Assembly (NCBI RefSeq): GCF_025263685.1
Contig: NZ_CP092109.1
Coordinates: 496,001-560,000, forward strand
Source: Geoalkalibacter halelectricus
Lineage (GTDB): Bacteria; Desulfobacterota; Desulfuromonadia; Desulfuromonadales; Geoalkalibacteraceae
Direction of reading: 5' to 3'
DNA length: 64,000 bases
The notes below the pieces were generated by a model. That model searched no databases. It was given only the letters and a program-made list of their open reading frames with translations, and had not been told where the DNA came from. Position numbers and translations under genes: made by a program. The first letter of the stretch is position 1, and each line of letters opens with the position of its first letter. Positions 1 through 8,658 of this stretch are shown here, piece by piece.

Positions 1-187
1 GCGCTTTCGCCCGCACAACACCCACTTCAACATCCCCCAGGCCGTGGCCGCCATGAAGGAGTTGGCCGTCGAGCGCATCATCCTCACCCACCTGAGCCAC
101 GACATCGACCATCACCGCGACGCCAAGATTCTGCCGCCGGGCGTCGAATTCGCCTTCGACGGCCAGCGGCTCTCCTTTACCCTCTGA
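1..187 (+). CDS. MBL-fold metallohydrolase, C-terminal fragment (5' end outside window)
   Basis: The reading frame is open from base 2 to a TGA at 185-187 and gives 61 residues. The fragment contains [13 protein letters not shown] followed by [11 protein letters not shown]. This is the usual C-terminal part of PhnP-like metallo-beta-lactamase-fold hydrolases, where the late His takes part in the di-metal centre. The substrate cannot be told from this piece. The next gene starts about 95 bases downstream in the same direction. Confidence 0.7.
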   Translation, partial: RFRPHNTHFNIPQAVAAMKELAVERIILTHLSHDIDHHRDAKILPPGVEFAFDGQRLSFTL

Positions 188-281
188 GACGCCGGATCCA
201 GGGTCTTGCCGATCCGGCAGGATTGGTTATAATCATGCAAATCTCCTGAGCATCATTGGGTTTTTTCCTTTCGAGGCGGTC

Positions 282-2345
282 ATGAAGGCTCCCGAGCTGT
301 CCCGCATCCGCAATCTCGGCATCATCTCGCACATCGATGCGGGCAAAACCACTGTGTCCGAACGCATCCTCTTCTACACCGGCGAAATCCACAAACTGGG
401 TGAGGTCCACGAGGGCACCGCGGTCATGGACTGGATGGCTCAGGAGCAGGAGCGCGGCATCACCATCACCGCCACCAGCACCGCCTGCCGCTGGCGCGAC
501 CACTGGCTCAACCTCATCGACACCCCCGGGCACATCGACTTCACCATCGAGGTCGAGCGCTCCCTGCGGGTTCTGGACGGGGCGGTGGCGATTTTCAGCG
601 CCGTGGAAGGGGTGCAGCCGCAAAGCGAGTCGGTGTGGCGCCAGGCCGATCGCTACCAGGTGCCGCGCATCTGTCTGATCAACAAACTCGACCGGGTCGG
701 CGCCGACGTGGACGCGGTGATCGAGCAGATCGGCGCCAAGCTCGCCGCGCGCGCGGTGCCGATGCAGCTGCCCTGGGGATTGGAGGGGGAGTTTCGCGGG
801 GTCATCGACCTACTGACCCTGGAGGCGCTGAGCTTTGACGAGCAGGATCTGGGCGCCGGCGTCAGCCGCGGCCCGATTCCCGCCGAACTGCAGGAGGCGG
901 CCCTGCGGGCGCGCGAGCAGCTGATCGAGGCCGCCGCCGATTTCGACGACGAGGTGTTGGCCGCCTTTATCGACGGGCAAGCGCCGCCGGTGGAAAAAAT
1001 TCGCGCCGCGCTACGTCGCGGCACCCTCGCCTGCCGCATCCATCCGACTTTCCTCGGCGCGGCGCTGCGCAACAAGGGCATCCAGCCGCTGCTCGACGCA
1101 ATCGTCGACTATCTGCCCTCACCCCTGGAAACTCCACCGGTACCCGCCCGGGAACCGGAAACCGAAGCCCTGGTCGAACTGCCCTGCGACCCCGAGGGTC
1201 CGCTGTGCGCCCTGGCCTTCAAGGTGCTCTCCGACGAGGGGCGCAAACTGACTTATCTGCGCCTCTATTCCGGGCGCCTGGCCGCGGGCGACGTCCTGTT
1301 CAACAGCACCCGCGGCGGCGAAGACCGCCTGGCGCGGCTGTTTCTCATGCACGCCCACAAGCGTGAACGCATCGACGAAGCGCGCGCCGGCGACATCGTG
1401 GCCGCCACCGGCCTCAAGGATGTCCTCACCGGCGACACCCTGTGCCGGCGCGAGCGGCCCTTGCGGCTCGCCGGACTCACCCTGCCCGAGCCGGTGGTCT
1501 CGGTGGCGGTGGAGGCGCGCGCCGTCGCTGACCGCGAGCGGCTGGCCCCGGCGCTGGAAAAACTCCAATGGGAGGATCCCACCTTTCGGGTGCGCGAGGA
1601 CGCCGAAACCGGCCAGACCATCCTCACCGGCATGGGTGAATTGCATCTGGAGGTGGTGGTGGATCGGCTGGCCCGCGACTTCGGGGTGCAGGTCAAGACC
1701 GGTCGTCCCCAGGTGGTCTACCGTGAAACCCTCACCCGCCTGCGCCGCCACCATGAAATCTTCGACCGCGAAATCGACGGCCGCCGCCAGTACGGCGAGG
1801 CGCGCTTGCTGCTCGAACCTCTGGGGCGCAACAGCGGCCTGGAGATCGTCCTGGCGCCCGAGGTCGTCGAAACCCTGTCCGGCGCCTGGCGCGCCCTGGT
1901 CGAGGAGAGCCTGCGCCAAGCCTGCGGCGGCGGCGTGCGGAGCGGCTATCCCCTCACGGATGTGCGGGTTTATGTGGAAGAAGCGCCCCTGGTGCCCGGC
2001 CAGACCACCGAGTTGGGCCTGCGCGCCGCCCTGCAGCGCGGCTTTGCCCTGGCGGCGCGCGATGCCGCGCCCACCCTGCTCGAACCGGTGATGGCGCTGG
2101 AATTGACGGTGCCCGCCGACTACACCGGCAAGGTGCTCGGCAGCCTGCCGCAGAAGCGCGGGCTGGTGGAGGGCATGGTGTCGCGCGGCGATGTCGATGT
2201 AATCCGCGCCAAGGTGCCTCTGGCCGAAATGTTCGGCTACATGACCGAATTGCGCAGCGCCACCAAGGGCCGGGGCACCTACACCCTGGAGTTTTCGCAT
2301 TTCGATCAGGCGCCGCCCGAAACACTCAAGCGCTTCGGGCTCTAA
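282..2345 (+). CDS. fusA: Elongation factor G paralogue (translational GTPase)
   Basis: This is a 687-residue translational GTPase of the EF-G family, which drives ribosomal translocation or, for some paralogues, ribosome recycling. The GTP-binding motifs are complete: P-loop SHIDAGKTT (residues 16-24), DTPGH (80-84) and NKLDR (134-138). Length and domain order fit EF-G: G domain, domain II, then domains III-V ending in the [16 protein letters not shown] region. The canonical NKMD is NKLD here. The gene is not flanked by rpsL, rpsG or tuf, so it is probably a second EF-G outside the str operon. Specialisation towards recycling or stress is inference. Confidence 0.9.
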   Translation: MKAPELSRIRNLGIISHIDAGKTTVSERILFYTGEIHKLGEVHEGTAVMDWMAQEQERGITITATSTACRWRDHWLNLIDTPGHIDFTIEVERSLRVLDGAVAIFSAVEGVQPQSESVWRQADRYQVPRICLINKLDRVGADVDAVIEQIGAKLAARAVPMQLPWGLEGEFRGVIDLLTLEALSFDEQDLGAGVSRGPIPAELQEAALRAREQLIEAAADFDDEVLAAFIDGQAPPVEKIRAALRRGTLACRIHPTFLGAALRNKGIQPLLDAIVDYLPSPLETPPVPAREPETEALVELPCDPEGPLCALAFKVLSDEGRKLTYLRLYSGRLAAGDVLFNSTRGGEDRLARLFLMHAHKRERIDEARAGDIVAATGLKDVLTGDTLCRRERPLRLAGLTLPEPVVSVAVEARAVADRERLAPALEKLQWEDPTFRVREDAETGQTILTGMGELHLEVVVDRLARDFGVQVKTGRPQVVYRETLTRLRRHHEIFDREIDGRRQYGEARLLLEPLGRNSGLEIVLAPEVVETLSGAWRALVEESLRQACGGGVRSGYPLTDVRVYVEEAPLVPGQTTELGLRAALQRGFALAARDAAPTLLEPVMALELTVPADYTGKVLGSLPQKRGLVEGMVSRGDVDVIRAKVPLAEMFGYMTELRSATKGRGTYTLEFSHFDQAPPETLKRFGL

Positions 2346-2355
2346 CCGGTCCTAT

Positions 2356-2505
2356 CTACTTCTTCTTTTTATCCTTGTCCCCTTTTTTGATCTTTTTGGC
2401 ATCGCACAGGTGCTTATCTTTTTCAGACACGGCACCGCATTTTTTACATTTGTAAGCCCCGGGATGCGGGTCTGTTTCGGATTTGCCCTTTCGACAGCTT
2501 CCCAT
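2356..2505 (-). CDS. Small lysine-rich CxxC protein (49 aa)
   Basis: This short gene lies convergent to the EF-G gene. ATG at 2505 is preceded by a good ribosome binding site (GGAGGTG, 6 bases away). The product begins MGSCRKGKSETDPHPGAYKC, continues KKCGAVSEKDKHLCDAKKIK and ends in a lysine-rich tail. The CKKC pair plus C34 and C4 suggest a single zinc-ribbon-like metal site. The strong RBS, compositional bias and Cys spacing support a real gene. The function is unknown; nucleic-acid binding is a guess from the basic tail. Confidence 0.7.
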   Translation of the reverse strand: MGSCRKGKSETDPHPGAYKCKKCGAVSEKDKHLCDAKKIKKGDKDKKKK

Positions 2506-2583
2506 GAAGACACCTCCGCGCGATGGAATGGTGAAAACCGGCTAAAAAAATATGGTATCACAGAGACTGCCCTGTTTTTGCTA

Positions 2584-2612
2584 TTGACAGTAAAATGTCA
2601 AATACCTACTTT
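2584..2612 (+). promoter_or_regulatory. Putative sigma70 promoter with overlapping TTGACA/TGTCAA palindrome
   Basis: TTGACA (2584-2589) is followed after 17 bases by a weak -10 TACTTT (2607-2612). The -35 box is also the left arm of a palindrome, TTGACA-gtaaaa-TGTCAA (2584-2601), which could be an operator. The predicted start of transcription lies about 35 bases before the TTG start of the barrel protein. Confidence 0.4.
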
Positions 2613-2653
2613 GGTTTTTCTGTGTGTCTATCAACTTTTGGATGGAGGCTGCC

Positions 2654-3301
2654 TTGAAAAAGCGCATTGTCGTTGCGACATTGGCCTTGGCCCTTTTGCT
2701 CCCCGCCGGCCCCGCCCTGGCCCAAACCGGTTTTTACCTCGGTGCCTTCGGCGGCGGCCAGTACCTGGAAGATTCCTCCCTGCGCTCCACCCAAGGCGAC
2801 CGACGCCTGGTCGTGGAATTCGACTGGGGCGGCCACGCCGGACTGGCCCTGGGCTACCGCACCGGCAACTACTTCAGCAAGCACGACAACATCACCGGGC
2901 GTCTGGAACTCGAGGTCGCCGCGCGCCAGAACAACGTGGACATGGTCGAACAGGGAGAGGGATTTCGCTCCGCGGGCGGCGAGATGAAGGTCACCAGCCT
3001 GATGGGCAACACCTGGATCGACATCCGCACCGACAGCATCTTCGTGCCCTTTTTTGGCGGCGGTCTCGGCGTAGCGCGCCTGGTGTTCGACAATCCGAGC
3101 TTTCGTGATGACAGCGATACGCGCTTCGCCTACCAGATCGGCGGCGGCGTGGGGCTGCCCCTGGGCGAGCGGCTGAGCTTCGATCTCGGCTATCGCTATT
3201 TCGCCACCCTGGATGCGACCTTCACCGATGTCGAGGGAGTGCGCAACGAAATGGATTACGCGACTCACAACATCACCTTCGGCCTGCGTCTGAATTTCTA
3301 A
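2654..3301 (+). CDS. Outer-membrane beta-barrel protein (OmpA/OmpW-like fold)
   Basis: This 215-residue secreted protein begins with a clear signal peptide: KKR, then a hydrophobic stretch ending PAGPALA before QTGFYLG. The rest alternates aromatic and glycine-rich strands (GFYLGAFGGG, GLALGYRTGNYF, LSFDLGYRYF) and ends ITFGLRLNF with a C-terminal Phe. This is the typical signature of an outer-membrane barrel of about eight strands. TTG at 2654 is chosen as start because GGAGG lies 6 bases upstream and the signal peptide follows at once; an ATG at 2624 would add ten unlikely residues. No specific ligand can be named. Confidence 0.75.
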   Translation: MKKRIVVATLALALLLPAGPALAQTGFYLGAFGGGQYLEDSSLRSTQGDRRLVVEFDWGGHAGLALGYRTGNYFSKHDNITGRLELEVAARQNNVDMVEQGEGFRSAGGEMKVTSLMGNTWIDIRTDSIFVPFFGGGLGVARLVFDNPSFRDDSDTRFAYQIGGGVGLPLGERLSFDLGYRYFATLDATFTDVEGVRNEMDYATHNITFGLRLNF

Positions 3302-3315
3302 ACCCTGACCCTCCC

Positions 3316-3342
3316 GTCGCCGCCGGCCGCCCGGCGGGCGAC
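3316..3342 (+). terminator. GC-rich hairpin after the barrel gene
   Basis: GTCGCC-GCCGG pairs with CCGGC-GGGCGAC with one bulged base, just after the stop codon of the barrel gene. The only T-run (TTTT) is about ten bases beyond the stem, so an intrinsic terminator is possible but not strong. Confidence 0.35.
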
Positions 3343-3452
3343 GCGCGCCCCGTTTTCCCCACCCACACTGCTCACAGTTTCCCAACAAAGTGCTATTATA
3401 TTGTATTGAAACGAGTGAATGAAGTTGATCAATCGCGCATGGAGGGTCGAGC

Positions 3453-3959
3453 ATGCTGTTGTTTCTGGTGCGCCATGCCAAGGCGGTGGAACGCTCCTTT
3501 GACATTGCCGAGGAAAATCGCTATCTGACGCCCGAGGGGCGCGAGCGCTTTCGCGCCGCGGCAGCCACCCTGCGAAAAAAGGGCATGGCGGCGGAAGTCA
3601 TCGTTTCCAGCCCCCTGGTACGGGCGGTGCAGACCGCTGAAATACTTGCCGAGGCCCTCGCTTTCAAGGGCTTGCTGACCATCGACGAGCTGCTCGTCCC
3701 CGGTTTCAGCCTTGAGGAGTTACGCAAACTGCTGGGGCGTCATCCAGGCGTCAAGTCACTGGCCTGCGTCGGGCACGAGCCCGACCTGGGGGAACTCGGC
3801 GGCACCCTGCTCGGCATGCCGGAGGCTTTTCCCCTGAGCAAGGGAGCGGTTCTCGCCCTGGACTGGGAGCCGCAGAAAGAGGTGGAGAAGGCGCGCTTTT
3901 TGTGGCTGCTGGCCAAGGGCAAATTCCACACCGACGTGGCGGCTCTTATGCCCCATTGA
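3453..3959 (+). CDS. sixA: Phosphohistidine phosphatase SixA (histidine phosphatase superfamily)
   Basis: This is a 168-residue member of the RHG/histidine phosphatase superfamily. The N-terminus LFLVRHAKA supplies the nucleophilic H8 after R7. SSPLVRAVQTAEI is the usual second arginine region, and VGHEPDLGEL supplies the distal catalytic H108. SixA removes phosphate from phosphohistidine in His-Asp or PTS phosphotransfer proteins. The start has GGAGG upstream. The gene ends 25 bases before a Ppx/GppA gene, so the two are probably co-transcribed. SixA next to polyphosphate enzymes is a recurring arrangement, but the in vivo substrate here is unknown. Confidence 0.85.
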   Translation: MLLFLVRHAKAVERSFDIAEENRYLTPEGRERFRAAAATLRKKGMAAEVIVSSPLVRAVQTAEILAEALAFKGLLTIDELLVPGFSLEELRKLLGRHPGVKSLACVGHEPDLGELGGTLLGMPEAFPLSKGAVLALDWEPQKEVEKARFLWLLAKGKFHTDVAALMPH

Positions 3960-3984
3960 CCTTTGCGAACCCCCGAGGACAGCC

Positions 3985-5586
3985 ATGGCAGTCAAAACCC
4001 TCGCTCTGAAAAATTCCGCCAAGCCGACACCGCCCGCCGAGGGCAAGCCGGCCGCGCCGCACAGCCGGCGGCTGGCCGCCATCGACATCGGCACCAACTC
4101 GATTCGCTCCATCGTCGTCGAGGCGCGCCCGGGCGGCGAATTCCAGGTTCTCGATGACGAAAAAGCCACGGTGCGCCTCGGCGAAGGGCTCACCGAGCGC
4201 GGCGAAATCGCGCCGGCGGCCTGGGCCAGGGCCTGTGAAGCCCTGGAGCGCATGACCAAAATTCAGCAGGGCTACGGAGTGTCGGCGGTGGAAGCAGTGG
4301 CCACCAGCGCGGTGCGCCGGGCGCGCAACGGCGCGGCCTTTGTCGCCGCGGTCAGGCAGGACCTGGGCCTGGAGATCGCCGTCATCTCCGGCGAGGAAGA
4401 AGCCGAGCTGGCTTTTCTCAGCGCGCGCAGCAGCTTCGAGATGGACAACCTGCCCTACGCCCTGGTCGACATCGGCGGCGGCAGCGCCGAAATCATCACC
4501 ACCATGGGTGCGCACATCGAAGACCTCTTTTCCCTGGAATTGGGCGCGGTGGTCCTCACGGAAAAATTTCTGCCGCGCGATCCCATCGGCGCCGAGGATC
4601 TCCAGAGCCTGCGCAAATATGTGCGCCGCACCCTGAAAAAGCACCTCGCCGGCCACGACACGCCGGTGCAATGCCTGATCGGCTCGGGCGGCACCCTGAC
4701 GACCATCGCCGCCATGGTCATGGCGCAGCGCCGCGAGCAGTTCAACAGCCTGCAGGGCTACGAGGTGCTGCGCTCCGAGGTGGTGCATCTGCTCGCCATG
4801 CTGGCGCGCAAGCCCCTGCGCGAGCGACGCGCCGTATCGGGGCTGGCGCCTGAACGCGCCGACATCATCGTCGCCGGCATGACCGTGGTCGATGAGATCA
4901 TGCGCCGCTTCGGCGCCAACATCCTCAAGGTCAACGAACGCGGCATCCGCCACGGCCTGATCCTGCGCAGCCTGGAAAAACACGGCCTGGCGCCCCAGAC
5001 GAAGCCCCCCGCCGACTGGCGCTCGACGGTGCTCAATTTCGCCCGCTCCTGCCATTTCAACGAAGACCACGCCGACCAGGTGGCGCACCTCGCCCTGGCG
5101 ATTTTCGATGCCCTCGCCCCCCAATTCGAGCTCGACGCGCGGCGCCGCCAACTGCTCGAAGCCGCCGCCCTGCTGCACGACGTGGGCTATTTCATCAATT
5201 ATGCGCGCCACCACAAGCACAGCTATCATCTGATCCGCCACGCCAACTTGTTCGGCTTCAGCCCCCGCGAGCAGGAGATCGTCGCCAACGTGGCGCGCTA
5301 CCACCGCCGCGCCCTGCCCAAGAAAAAACACGACAACCTCCAGGGCCTCAGCGCCGAGGATCAGACCACCGTCAAGCGCCTGGGCGGCATCCTGCGCCTG
5401 GCCGACGGTCTCGACCGGCGCCGCGCCCGCATGGTCAAAAGCATCGACTGCCGCCTCGATGGGCGCGAGGTGAGCATCCGTTTGAGCGGCGCGGAGGATC
5501 TGTCGGTGGAAATCTACGGCGGGTCGAGCAAAAGCGATCTGTTCGAGGAAGCCTTCGGCCGCAAGGTCAGGCTCTTGTCCGATTAA
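3985..5586 (+). CDS. ppx: Ppx/GppA exopolyphosphatase with C-terminal HD-like domain
   Basis: This is a 533-residue member of the ASKHA-fold Ppx/GppA phosphatases, which hydrolyse terminal phosphate from polyphosphate and/or pppGpp. The N-terminal phosphate-binding motif AAIDIGTNSIRS is at about residues 31-42, ISGEEEAELAF (about 135-145) carries the catalytic glutamate region, and DIGGGSAEI follows at about 162. The second half is helical and contains an HD pair (LLHDVGYF, about 396-403) followed by HHKHSYHLIRHA, as in long Ppx proteins. It follows sixA closely. Whether it acts on polyphosphate, pppGpp or both cannot be read from sequence. Confidence 0.85.
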   Translation: MAVKTLALKNSAKPTPPAEGKPAAPHSRRLAAIDIGTNSIRSIVVEARPGGEFQVLDDEKATVRLGEGLTERGEIAPAAWARACEALERMTKIQQGYGVSAVEAVATSAVRRARNGAAFVAAVRQDLGLEIAVISGEEEAELAFLSARSSFEMDNLPYALVDIGGGSAEIITTMGAHIEDLFSLELGAVVLTEKFLPRDPIGAEDLQSLRKYVRRTLKKHLAGHDTPVQCLIGSGGTLTTIAAMVMAQRREQFNSLQGYEVLRSEVVHLLAMLARKPLRERRAVSGLAPERADIIVAGMTVVDEIMRRFGANILKVNERGIRHGLILRSLEKHGLAPQTKPPADWRSTVLNFARSCHFNEDHADQVAHLALAIFDALAPQFELDARRRQLLEAAALLHDVGYFINYARHHKHSYHLIRHANLFGFSPREQEIVANVARYHRRALPKKKHDNLQGLSAEDQTTVKRLGGILRLADGLDRRRARMVKSIDCRLDGREVSIRLSGAEDLSVEIYGGSSKSDLFEEAFGRKVRLLSD

Positions 5587-5677
5587 ACCCAATCCACACC
5601 CGCCCCCAATCTCGCCATAACATTTCTCCGCTATTCTTGATCCATTAAAAATTATCAGAATATTGGAGGTTCACCCC

Positions 5678-5917
5678 ATGCCTGCCCGCAACACCCAAAT
5701 CGCGGCGCCCCTCGATCCACAGCGCGCCTGCCCCTTTTTGTGCAACGCCTCACGCACCTGCATGGCATCGATATCGACTCTGCCCGTCGACGCGCGCAAA
5801 CGGCGCGAGCTGTGCCGGTCCGAGGATTTCGACGACTGCGCCCTGTTTCTCTCGCGGCTGCTGCGGCGCAGTCCCCCCAGCTGCGGTCTCGACCCCTGGA
5901 CCATGCACGACAAGTAA
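5678..5917 (+). CDS. Small cysteine-rich protein (79 aa)
   Basis: ATG at 5678 has GGAGG eight bases upstream. The product contains ACPFLCNASRTCMAS near residues 15-29 and CRSEDFDDCALFLSRLL further on, with a last Cys near the C-terminus (PPSCGLD). The arrangement of two Cys clusters around a DDC suggests metal or Fe-S binding. There is no signal peptide. I do not recognise a named family. It stands alone between ppx and a porin gene. Confidence 0.6.
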   Translation: MPARNTQIAAPLDPQRACPFLCNASRTCMASISTLPVDARKRRELCRSEDFDDCALFLSRLLRRSPPSCGLDPWTMHDK

Positions 5918-6055
5918 TTTTGAGGGATTTCAATTGCTTACCAAACTTTAAAGCGCCCCTAACCCCGGCGCAACATTTGCGGGATTAAATCCCCCCTGTT
6001 TTGCCGACGCCGATCAACGGCCATATTCAAACATGAACCTACAGGAGGACCACCC

Positions 6056-7291
6056 ATGAAGAAGACGCTTGTCGCGGCCCTGGTCGCGGCCACCACCCTG
6101 AGCTTCGGCCTGCCCGCCGAGGCCAAAACCCTGGAAGAGATCCTCAGGGACAAAGGCATCATCTCCGCCGAGGACTACCAAGCAGCGGTCAAGAAGAACG
6201 ATCTGGCCTATTATCGTCCGGGGCGCGGCATCACCGTGGAGAGCCGCGACGGCAACTACACCGCCCACATCGGCGGACGTCTTCAAGTGCGCTACACCTA
6301 CACCGACGTGGACGATTCGGCCAAGGAAGACACGAGCAACTTCAACATCCAACGCATGCGCGTCTCCATGCGCGGCAACGTCTACAACCCCAACCTCTAC
6401 TACCAGTGGCAGCACGATTTCGGCGGCGGGGGCGGCGCCACCCTCAAGGACGCGGTGCTCGGCTACAAGTTCATGGACGAATTGAGCGTGCAGGCCGGCC
6501 AGTTCAAGGCCCCCACCAGCCGCCAGCAGCTCACCTCCTCGGGCAGCCAGATGTTCGTCGACCGCTCCCTGGCCGACGGCTTCTTCAACCTCGGCCGCGA
6601 CCGCGGCATCATGGCCCGGGGTGCCTTCGCCGACAACCTGGTCGAGTACATGGCCGGGGTGTTCAACGGCAACGGCGAGAATCGCAGCAATCCCGAGAAC
6701 AACCACCTCTGGGCCCTGCGCGTCGACGTCAACCCCCTGGGTCGCTTCGCCATGGACGAGCCGAGCTTCAACGAGCCCAGGCCGCTGCTCAACCTCGGCG
6801 CTTCCATCGCCACCACCACGGTGACTACCGCCGACCAGGGCAACGGCAACAATAACAGCGGTCTGCTACGCAACGCCGTGGGCCTCAACAACCTGGTCAT
6901 CGGCCCCAATGAGGATGTCGACGTGTGGACCGCGACCCTCAACGCCCATTTCAAATGGATGGGGCTTTCGGCCGCCGCCGAGTACTACTTCGCCAACATC
7001 GACCCCGACGGCCATTCGGATTGGGACGCCGACGGCTACTACCTGCAGGCCGGCTACCAGATCATCCCCGAGACCCTCGAACTGGCCCTGCGCTACTCGG
7101 CCGTCGATTCCACCGACAGCTCGGCACCGACCGCCGTGCGCTTCGACCAGAACCAGTTTCAGATCGCCGCCGGCTACTACTATAAAAAGCACCGCGCCAA
7201 GATTCAGGCCGACTACACCATCCACAAGGACGATCTGCGCGACAACCGCGACGACAACATCTTCCGCGTTCAGGCCCAGGTCATCTTCTAA
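6056..7291 (+). CDS. Phosphate-selective-type porin (OprO/OprP-like)
   Basis: This 411-residue outer-membrane protein has a signal peptide (MKKTLVAALVAATTLSFG...AEA). A short periplasmic segment EILRDKGIISAEDYQ follows, as in OprP-type porins with an N-terminal helix. The remainder is a 16-strand-type barrel with repeated aromatic-girdle strands (LQVRYTYTDV, NLYYQWQHDF, LSAAAEYYFANI) and a final VQAQVIF ending in Phe. The family includes phosphate and polyphosphate porins. The nearby sixA-ppx pair makes a phosphate link attractive, but anion specificity is not shown by the sequence. A strong intrinsic terminator follows. Confidence 0.85.
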   Translation: MKKTLVAALVAATTLSFGLPAEAKTLEEILRDKGIISAEDYQAAVKKNDLAYYRPGRGITVESRDGNYTAHIGGRLQVRYTYTDVDDSAKEDTSNFNIQRMRVSMRGNVYNPNLYYQWQHDFGGGGGATLKDAVLGYKFMDELSVQAGQFKAPTSRQQLTSSGSQMFVDRSLADGFFNLGRDRGIMARGAFADNLVEYMAGVFNGNGENRSNPENNHLWALRVDVNPLGRFAMDEPSFNEPRPLLNLGASIATTTVTTADQGNGNNNSGLLRNAVGLNNLVIGPNEDVDVWTATLNAHFKWMGLSAAAEYYFANIDPDGHSDWDADGYYLQAGYQIIPETLELALRYSAVDSTDSSAPTAVRFDQNQFQIAAGYYYKKHRAKIQADYTIHKDDLRDNRDDNIFRVQAQVIF

Positions 7292-7319
7292 ACTCCCCCC
7301 CTGCCTCCACATCCTGTGG

Positions 7320-7351
7320 GCCGGCCCGGAAACGGGCCGGCATTTTTTTTT
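7320..7351 (+). terminator. Intrinsic terminator after the porin gene
   Basis: GCCGGCCCG (7320-7328), a GAAA tetraloop and CGGGCCGGC (7333-7341) form a perfect 9-bp stem, directly followed by A and a run of nine T. Confidence 0.9.
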
Positions 7352-7429
7352 GGGGGAGCGACGAGGACGAAAGCCCCCAAGAGGCGGGTAAGCATTGAGA
7401 ATTTGGCGCGAAGATGCTAAAAGGGACGG

Positions 7430-8242
7430 ATGAGAGCAGGCGATTGGGGTGAAAAGTTCAGAAGATATCAACAGGCTCTCGGCATTCTGGCCGTGCTGCT
7501 GATGGTGGTGTTGAGCGGCTGCGCGGCGCCCCCCGCGCCCCAGCCCCGGAGCGACGCCCTGGACGCGCTGATCCCGGCGCGCGCCGAGACGACAGTGCTG
7601 GGCGATCTGGGTCACGCCATCCAGGTGGGCGCCTTTGCGTCCATCGACAACGCCGCGCGTCTTGAAGCCGCCCTCAACCGCCAGGGCATCGACGCCTTCT
7701 TCTTCCTGGAAAATGGCCTCTACAAGGTGCGCTTCGGCAACCACGCCAGTTACGCGGCGGCCCAGGAGCAGGCGCGGCAGATGCAGTTCGCCGGCCTGAT
7801 CGAGGAGTTCTTCATCGTTCGCCCGAGCGATTACGCCCGGGCACGGATTCGCCACAGCGGCCAGGGGGATCTGCGCGTCGAACTGGTGCGCACCGCCCAC
7901 CAGTTCCTCGGCGTGCCTTACCGCTGGGGCGGCACCTCGGCCCAGGAAGGGTTCGATTGCAGCGGCCTGACCCTGGTGTGCTACCGCCTCAACGGCCTGG
8001 ATCTGCCGCGCGTCTCCGCCAACCAGTTCGCCGCCGGCCGCCCCATCGCGCGCAGCCAGCTGCAAAAGGGCGACCTGGTCTTTTTCGCCACCAATCGCCC
8101 CAACCAGGTTTCCCACGTGGGCATCTACATCGGCAACAATCACTTCATCCACGCACCGCGCAGCGGTCAGCAGGTGCGCGTGGAGAGCCTCTCCAACAGT
8201 TATTTCCAGCGCACCTTCATGGGTGCGCGCACCTATCTGTAA
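7430..8242 (+). CDS. Lipoprotein with SPOR and NlpC/P60 peptidase domains
   Basis: This is a 270-residue cell-wall hydrolase. A hydrophobic N-terminus ends in the lipobox LSGC (C31). Residues about 62-130 form a SPOR domain (HAIQVGAFASIDNAARLEAAL...YKVRFG), which binds denuded glycan at division sites. Residues about 150-270 are an NlpC/P60 domain with catalytic C177 in FDCSGL, H229 in SHVGIYIG and H241 as the third residue. Such enzymes cut D-Glu-diaminopimelate or related stem-peptide bonds. SPOR plus NlpC/P60 in one lipoprotein suggests a septum-targeted hydrolase (inference). Confidence 0.85.
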   Translation: MRAGDWGEKFRRYQQALGILAVLLMVVLSGCAAPPAPQPRSDALDALIPARAETTVLGDLGHAIQVGAFASIDNAARLEAALNRQGIDAFFFLENGLYKVRFGNHASYAAAQEQARQMQFAGLIEEFFIVRPSDYARARIRHSGQGDLRVELVRTAHQFLGVPYRWGGTSAQEGFDCSGLTLVCYRLNGLDLPRVSANQFAAGRPIARSQLQKGDLVFFATNRPNQVSHVGIYIGNNHFIHAPRSGQQVRVESLSNSYFQRTFMGARTYL

Positions 8243-8484
8243 CCGCTCGGCGACAGCCGCCGTCCAGCCCGCGACCTCCCAGCCAGACGTCCTTTCCCCA
8301 CCCTGCCCCCATGGGCCCGGCCCGCCCTTGACTCCGCCAGGAGACAGTCTGGCGCTACCCGGGCGCGGAGTAGACGGTGGGAGCAATCACGCGCCACGCC
8401 CAAACCTCGGTGGATCCTGACCTGCGGCGATCTGGCGCGGCTCTTGCTCTGCTTTTGCGCACCAACACGCAGAAGGAGGCTTTC

Positions 8485-8658
8485 ATGACTGTTGAACTCG
8501 ACGCACGCGAAAAAGAGCTGCTCGATTACTTTCGCGGGCTTACCCCCTTTAACCAGCAACGTCTCATGACCATCGCCGGTACGGCCTACGAGAACCGCCG
8601 CCGCGCCCTGGCGGTGCAGGAAGAAACCACGGCTATTCGATGCCGACGAAAAGCTTGA
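8485..8658 (+). CDS. Small hypothetical protein (57 aa)
   Basis: ATG at 8485 follows AAGGAGG with good spacing. The product starts MTVELDAREKELLDYFRGLT, continues PFNQQRLMTIAGTAYENRRR and ends with ALAVQEETTAIRCRRKA. It is charged and predicted helical, with no signal peptide. Its last 26 bases overlap the 3' end of the convergent dihydroorotate-dehydrogenase-like gene, so the C-terminus may have been extended by loss of an older stop. The function is unknown. Confidence 0.55.
   Translation: MTVELDAREKELLDYFRGLTPFNQQRLMTIAGTAYENRRRALAVQEETTAIRCRRKA

Noticed and set aside
2410-3108. A 232-codon plus-strand frame covering the small CxxC gene and part of the barrel gene.
   Set aside because: It crosses a promoter and runs out of frame through a clearly real signal-peptide gene.
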